NCBI RefSeq assembly: GCF_029784165.1 | Contig: NC_073696.1 | Span: forward strand, 40,131,858-40,195,857 | Origin: Wyeomyia smithii | Lineage: Eukaryota; Arthropoda; Insecta; Diptera; Culicidae | Reading direction: 5' to 3' | Length of the DNA stretch: 64,000 nucleotides | In this document: positions 59,981-64,000 of the stretch, one piece after another | Position numbering within the stretch: position 1 is the stretch's first letter | Layout of the letters: each line of letters opens with the position of its first letter | Made by a program: the position numbers and the translations under genes | Notes under the pieces: generated by a model | Seen by the model: only the letters and a program-made list of their open reading frames with translations | Told to the model about the DNA's origin: nothing | The model's database searches: none

Positions 59981-61602
59981 TTGCAGCCAAGTCAAGAGTG
60001 GCCCCACTGGAAGATCTCAAGAAACGGAAAAAGAAAATGTCAATCCCGCGCTTAGAGCTGTCTTCCGCGTTGGTACTTACGCACCTGTACGAGAAAGTTG
60101 CAAAGAGCCTAAAAATTACGACTCGGAATTGGTTTTGGACGGACTCCATGATTGTGCGCTACTGGCTTGCTTCAATACCCTCGCGCTGGCAGGTGTTTGT
60201 GGCAAACAGGGTGTCAGAAATCCAACACTCGACTCGAAATGGTATGTGGAACCACGTTCCGGGAACGGAAAACCCAGCCGATGTGTTGTCACGCGGTACA
60301 GTTGGAGAGCAGTTGTTAGACGATCGCCTATGGTGGAATGGACCACAGTGGCTTGCACTGGATGAGACTGCGTGGCCAAAGGCGATAGCCGTTTCACTAA
60401 CGAGAACTGACAATTCTATTCTGGAGGAAACTTATACAGTGTCTGCAGTAGTCAATGTGTCTCCTCCAAATGCTATTTTTAGTCTACGGTCATCGCTATC
60501 AGGGTTGGTAAGACTCAGTGCGTGGATGCTCAGGTTTAAACACAACTCGCGTCAAAAAGATCACAATAACAGGCGTCTTGGAGCCTTGAGTTTTTTGGAG
60601 CAGGAAGCGACCCTTTTAAATCTTGTTAAATTAGCCCAGTTGGAGCGATTTGAACAGGAAATCAAAGATTTGCAACGTAAAAATCAGGTTAAGTCAACGT
60701 CTTGTATCAACTCACTCTGCCCAAGGTTAGTGGATGGCATAATCCGCGTCGGCGGCCGGCTTGAAAATGCGCAGGTCTCAGCAGGAAGGAAGCATCCAAT
60801 CATTTTGGACAAAGATCATCCATTCACTTGGCTTGTGATGCTAAATTATCACCACAAACTACTGCATGCAGGTCAACAACTGCTGATCGCCAGTGTTCGA
60901 GATCGTTTCTGGCCTCTCAGCATTCGTAGTCTAGCCCGTCAAATTATTCACCGTTGCGTTACCAGTTTTAGGAATAAGCCTACCGTTCACGAGCAATTGA
61001 TGGCCGATCTACCGCCAGAACGTGTAACGCCAGCTCCACCATTCCTAAGAGTCGGAATCGATTATTGCGGACCGTTTCTAATCAACTTCCCAAACCGAAA
61101 GAAGGTTCCGGTGAAGTATTATGCTGCTATTTTCGTTTGTCTCGTGACTAAGGCTGTTCATATTGAAATGGCGGCAGATTTAACAACGGCAGCATTCTTG
61201 GCCGCGTTAAAAAGGTTCGTGGCAAGGGGTGGCAACCCAACAATCGTCATGTGCGATAACGGTTACAATTTCGTTGGGGCTAGACGTGAACTCGATGAAC
61301 TTCGGAGAGTGTTCCTTGCTCAACAATCACAACAAACGATCATATCGGAGGCCGCTGAAGCTGGAGTGGAATTTAAATTCATTCCCGCTAAATCACCAAA
61401 CTTTGGAGGTCTTTGGGAGGCGGCGGTGAAGTCCATGAAGCAGCACCTTAGACGAGCAATTGGAACGAAAATATTAACACCAGATGAACTGCGGACGGTG
61501 CTTGTTCAAATCGAGGCATGCTTGAACTCAAGGCCTCTCACACCACTGAGCAACGACCCAAAGGATTTCGAAGTGCTGACACCGGGACACTTTCTAATTT
61601 AA
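59940..61602 (+). pseudogene. BEL/Pao RNase H remainder and integrase core
   Basis: Continues the polyprotein in the -1 frame after the T-run. RNase H resumes with IAAKSRVAPL and IPRLELSSAL (Glu), WTDSMIVRYWL (Asp) and PGTENPADVLSRG (last Asp). The integrase zinc region has YHHKLLHAG and HRCVTSFRNKP; the family's second Cys (C--C) is Ser here. The catalytic core carries GIDYCGPF (Asp), VMCDNGYNF (Asp) and FGGLWEAAVKSM (Glu), so all three acidic residues remain. It ends with GHFLI followed by TAA at 61600-61602, where relatives read on through a Gly into RPL. It directs integration of the cDNA; here it is broken by the frameshift, the Cys change and the stop. Confidence 0.93.
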
Positions 61603-61986
61603 CGTCCACTTATGGCGATTCCTGAGCCAGCACTCCAGGATGTCCCCGAAAACCGGCTATCTCGGTGGCAACGTACACAGGACTTCATGCAACGAATCTG
61701 GAGAAAATGGTCGATGCAGTATCTTTCAGACCTGCATAATCGAACAAAGTGGACGAGACAGCGAAACAATCTTTTCGTGGGGACGATGGTTCTGATTAAG
61801 GAGGATAACCTTCCCCCACTCAAGTGGGCTCTCGATCGGGTGACACACGTCACTAAAGGCATAGATGGAAATATCCGGGTAGTCACAATCAAGACAAAGG
61901 ATGGAACTTTCACTCGGGCAATTAGCAAGATTTGCATTTTGCCTATACACGACAATGATCAATCACCAACCGATGGGAGAAATTGA
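61603..61986 (+). pseudogene. BEL/Pao integrase C-terminal domain
   Basis: Same frame as the integrase core but after its stop codon: RPLMAIPEPALQDVPENRLS, RWQRTQDFMQRIWRKW and VLIKEDNLPPLKWALDRV, then VVTIKTKDGTFTRAISKICI. This is the small beta-rich domain (DUF5641) found at the integrase end of BEL/Pao proteins. The Met at 61612 is an internal residue, not a natural start. The natural protein ends at 61984-61986. Confidence 0.92.
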
Positions 61987-62293
61987 ACTCCCCAACGAAG
62001 GCGCAAGGGGCGCCTGCGGGGGCCGTTGGCTCCCGCGTACCAGTTAAGTCTTTATTTTTCAATGTACGCTCAAAAAATTTATGGAATGTTTCGTCTCCTA
62101 TAGTATCTTCGTTTACGCCGGGGTTTTTTTCGACCACCCACTCTATATCTTCATATGCTGCGTATTCAGCATGCGTTCGGTTCAAGTTGTCGGATGATTG
62201 TTCTTCACTCAACTCAGCTCACCACTCGTCGGGTGATACCCGATCTGACTTTGCGATGATGGCCACATCAAAGAGTCCAGATACGCGTTTCAT
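61943..62293 (-). other. Antisense reading frame in the BEL/Pao 3' region
   Basis: On the minus strand an ATG at 62293 opens a frame of 24 codons (MKRVSGLFDVAIIAKSDRV...), then one TGA (62219-62221), then 91 open codons to 61943. The second part is acidic and protein-like (HAEYAAYEDIEWVVEKNPG, DETFHKFFERTLKNKD, then a Pro/Ala-rich end). I recognise no family. It overlaps the integrase end only for the last dozen codons. It could be a captured gene piece in antisense, an antisense ORF of the element, or chance. Confidence 0.35.
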
Positions 62294-62856
62294 TTGGTTA
62301 CCTTTCAATCATCAGGACATCTGCATCAACTCTGGGAAATGGACTCCAGCAGGGAGCTTATAAAATCACATTACTTATCCGAAAACTTCATCACGACTAC
62401 ATGGGACTGTGTCGCCGCGCAAGGCAATCTGTCTACTTCATCACACGCAACGTTTTCGTCACACCTCAGAGTGTACACTGGGAAATCATCGGCGCAGGAG
62501 CGCCCGCGGAGGCGCGCAAGCCTCTGCACGAGGGAAGTCGTTTTAAATTTGTATATTTCATGTAAAAAATCGCCTCTCATCTATTTCAGCGATGCATCAT
62601 CTTCACGGCGGCCGGGGAGTGCACCCCCGAGGACTGTCATCACGCTCAAGGTTATCCACGGATACCGGTGCAAGGCCGGTGCAAGCATTTCACGAAGGAT
62701 GCACGAGCATGGATCATACGGAGAGGAACTACACGAATAAGCAGCATGTATCAATGTACAACGTATCTAGAATACTTATGTTAAGTCTTAGTTCAGTTCT
62801 ATAGTGTTTTCACCATTATTATTAGAAATCCCGTGAATTTCTAAGGCGGCCGGTGA
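61987..62856 (+). other. BEL/Pao 3' non-coding part
   Basis: About 870 bp between the integrase stop and the 3' LTR, longer than the minimal spacer and relatively GC-rich. No plus-strand domain was recognised. The bases before the LTR (AAGGCGGCCGGTGA) are only weakly polypurine. Confidence 0.6.
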
Positions 62857-63233
62857 TGTTCAATATTTTAAGCATATTTGTATAATCTATAAATTAATAT
62901 TCATAATTAGAGACACCCTACAGATTAATATTATAGTCACTAAGAACTGCACGAAAAGGAGAACTCATTCTCCCACGGTGATAACACGATATTGGTAGTG
63001 GGAGCAATCGATAGAGCAGAAGAGAGGGAGAATAATTGATCACCAAGATCAATCGGTCACATAATTACGATCAACCCGATCAGTCGATCCTATCAGACGC
63101 TTTTTAAAGACCACTTGCTAGTTTCAATTTATAATAAAGTGCCTTGAACGCACATTCCGCGGTTTGATTTCCCACACCGAAAGTTCATGAAGTGGCTAAA
63201 CCAGTGGCCACAGATCGAAGAAGTAATTTACAT
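62857..63233 (+). repeat. 3' LTR of the BEL/Pao element
   Basis: 377 bp, beginning TGTTCAATATTTTAAGCATA and ending GAAGTAATTTACA, followed by the TCAAC duplication. Confidence 0.95.
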
Positions 63234-63238
63234 CAACT

Positions 63239-63487
63239 AGGGTAATCGCTCCTATATTCATCTCAGTACCTATACTCATCTCATCACGCCTTATTGATCA
63301 ATTTATCGTCAAGTTTTACCATATTTTCAACAAAAAACTTTCAACCACTTGACAAAATCGAGAAGTAAATAGATTTACCTTTAAAAATTTGTAGAAATTT
63401 GACGGTAAACTGGACAAATGAGAGAAATAAGATGAATATAGGTGCACCTAGCTGTTGAGCTGAATAATGGAGCGATTACCCTATTCC
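63239..63487. mobile_element. About 250-bp TA-flanked MITE
   Basis: Left end (TA)GGGTAATCGCTCC and right end GGAGCGATTACCC(TA) are inverse. Inside, ATATTCATCTCAGTACCTAT and GATGAATATAGGTGCACCTA extend the inverted similarity. The exact first base is uncertain by one or two positions. It is inserted immediately before the Tc1 transposase segment and touches the retrotransposon's target duplication. Confidence 0.75.
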
Positions 63488-63488
63488 C

Positions 63489-63903
63489 AATTTTTCTTTC
63501 CCAACTGAAGAAGCTCCACTTAGACGGCTTTGACAGCTTTACAGGTTACTGGCGGGATCTGCGGAAAGAATCGGAATACTTCTCTACCCGTAATTTCGGA
63601 GGAGGATCTCTGATGGTTTGGTTTGGATTTTGTTCCGCAGGCAAACTTAATTTGGCGTTTACAGCTTGTTAGATGAACTTGTCAGATAACATCCAGATTC
63701 TGAAAAAGTATTTGGTTCCATTTAAAGCGTATCGTCGCAAAAAGTTTCTTTTCCAGAAAGATAATGCTGATAAATGGCAATACAGTTCCATTGACGAACT
63801 AATGGCCGCCATTTTGCATGCGTGGATAAAGAACTTGGTTGCTAGTATACCCGAACGGATTTTTCAGGTTATTGAACGATTAGAGGTCGAAACATATTCT
63901 TAA
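63489..63903 (+). pseudogene. Tc1-like transposase remnant with internal deletion
   Basis: Encodes FLSQLKKLHLDGFDSFTGYW, then RDLRKESEYFSTRNFGGGSLMVWFGF and a stop, then LKKYLVPFKAYRRKKF, LFQKDNADKW (second catalytic Asp retained) and, soon after, ELMAAILHAWIKNLVASIPERIFQVIE, the C-terminal end of Tc1-family (IS630-like) transposases. The first catalytic motif, SDE in relatives, reads SQL. The segment with the third acidic residue and NP-EN-W is deleted between NADKW and ELMAA. It is therefore dead. Its N-terminal half is missing; the MITE abuts the break. Confidence 0.88.
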
Positions 63904-64000
63904 AACTCAATATTTGACTATTTACTGTTATTAAAGTAAGTGCGGTTACAGAGAGAAGTCATTGAACTCCATGCATTTGAAAAAATAAAAACTTAAAAGC
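63904..64000. other. Non-coding DNA at the window end
   Basis: Probably the 3' part of the Tc1 remnant. No inverted end was identified before the window stops. Confidence 0.4.

Larger units (their letters stand above)
55597..63233 (+). mobile_element. BEL/Pao LTR retrotransposon, nearly complete but mutated
   Basis: A 7.6-kb element with TGTT...TACA LTRs, flanked by the 5-bp duplication TCAAC (55592-55596 and 63234-63238), the size usual for BEL/Pao. Order: 5' LTR, primer site, leader, gag-protease-reverse transcriptase-RNase H-integrase, 3' non-coding part, 3' LTR. The two LTRs differ by roughly 8-10 substitutions over about 360 aligned bases plus two indels (about 12 and 25 bp), so the insertion is not very recent. 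A single-base loss in a T-run, a nonsense codon and an integrase Cys-to-Ser change make it defective. No env-like gene is seen on the plus strand. Confidence 0.95.

Overview
The window looks like intronic and intergenic DNA from a dipteran with a large, transposon-rich genome, most likely a mosquito. The evidence is a spliced TMTC-family exon, an insect BEL/Pao retrotransposon, mariner/Tc1, hAT and Transib-type DNA transposons, tRNA-derived SINEs, AT-rich filler and dipteran-style start context. The species cannot be named from sequence alone. No prokaryotic gene organisation, CRISPR array, rRNA or intact tRNA was seen.

Only one host coding segment is well supported: a 115-nt exon on the minus strand at 49831-49945. 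It encodes a TPR segment of a TMTC protein (ER O-mannosyltransferase family that glycosylates cadherins) and has good splice sites on both sides. By implication, much of the window is intron of that gene, although no second exon was found.

The largest element is a nearly complete BEL/Pao LTR retrotransposon at 55597-63233. It has LTRs of 390 and 377 bp, a TCAAC target duplication, a tRNA primer site and a gag-protease-RT-RNase H-integrase open frame. One frameshift in a T-run, one nonsense codon and a lost zinc-ligand Cys inactivate it. Its 3' non-coding part carries an antisense reading frame of unknown origin.

From left to right: 0-10 kb is mostly unremarkable AT-rich DNA with a MITE, a decayed retrotransposon ORF1-like fragment and a perfect 26-bp hairpin. 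At 10.1-12.5 kb lie an RNase H remnant split by a Transib-like MITE, a foldback element and a 929-bp element with near-perfect 32-bp inverted ends. At 22.9-25.2 kb is a degenerate CCCAAT hexamer satellite with an embedded insert. At 30.3-37.7 kb is a stack of nested insertions: one non-LTR reverse transcriptase gene split by a 1.8-kb TA-flanked element and by a 4.9-kb foldback element, the latter itself split by a 2.8-kb insertion with a 16-bp duplication. At 38-41 kb are a MITE, a tRNA-derived SINE and an internally deleted mariner. At 45-49.6 kb are diverged tandem repeats, a hAT MITE inserted exactly at the edge of a mariner-like remnant, a foldback MITE and a long hairpin. After the TMTC exon, 50-55.6 kb is largely single-copy intron. 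The right edge holds a small MITE abutting a Tc1 transposase remnant.

Nothing here forms a working multi-gene system. The content is a host gene intron and the insertions layered in it. All boundaries were found by eye, and no database was consulted.
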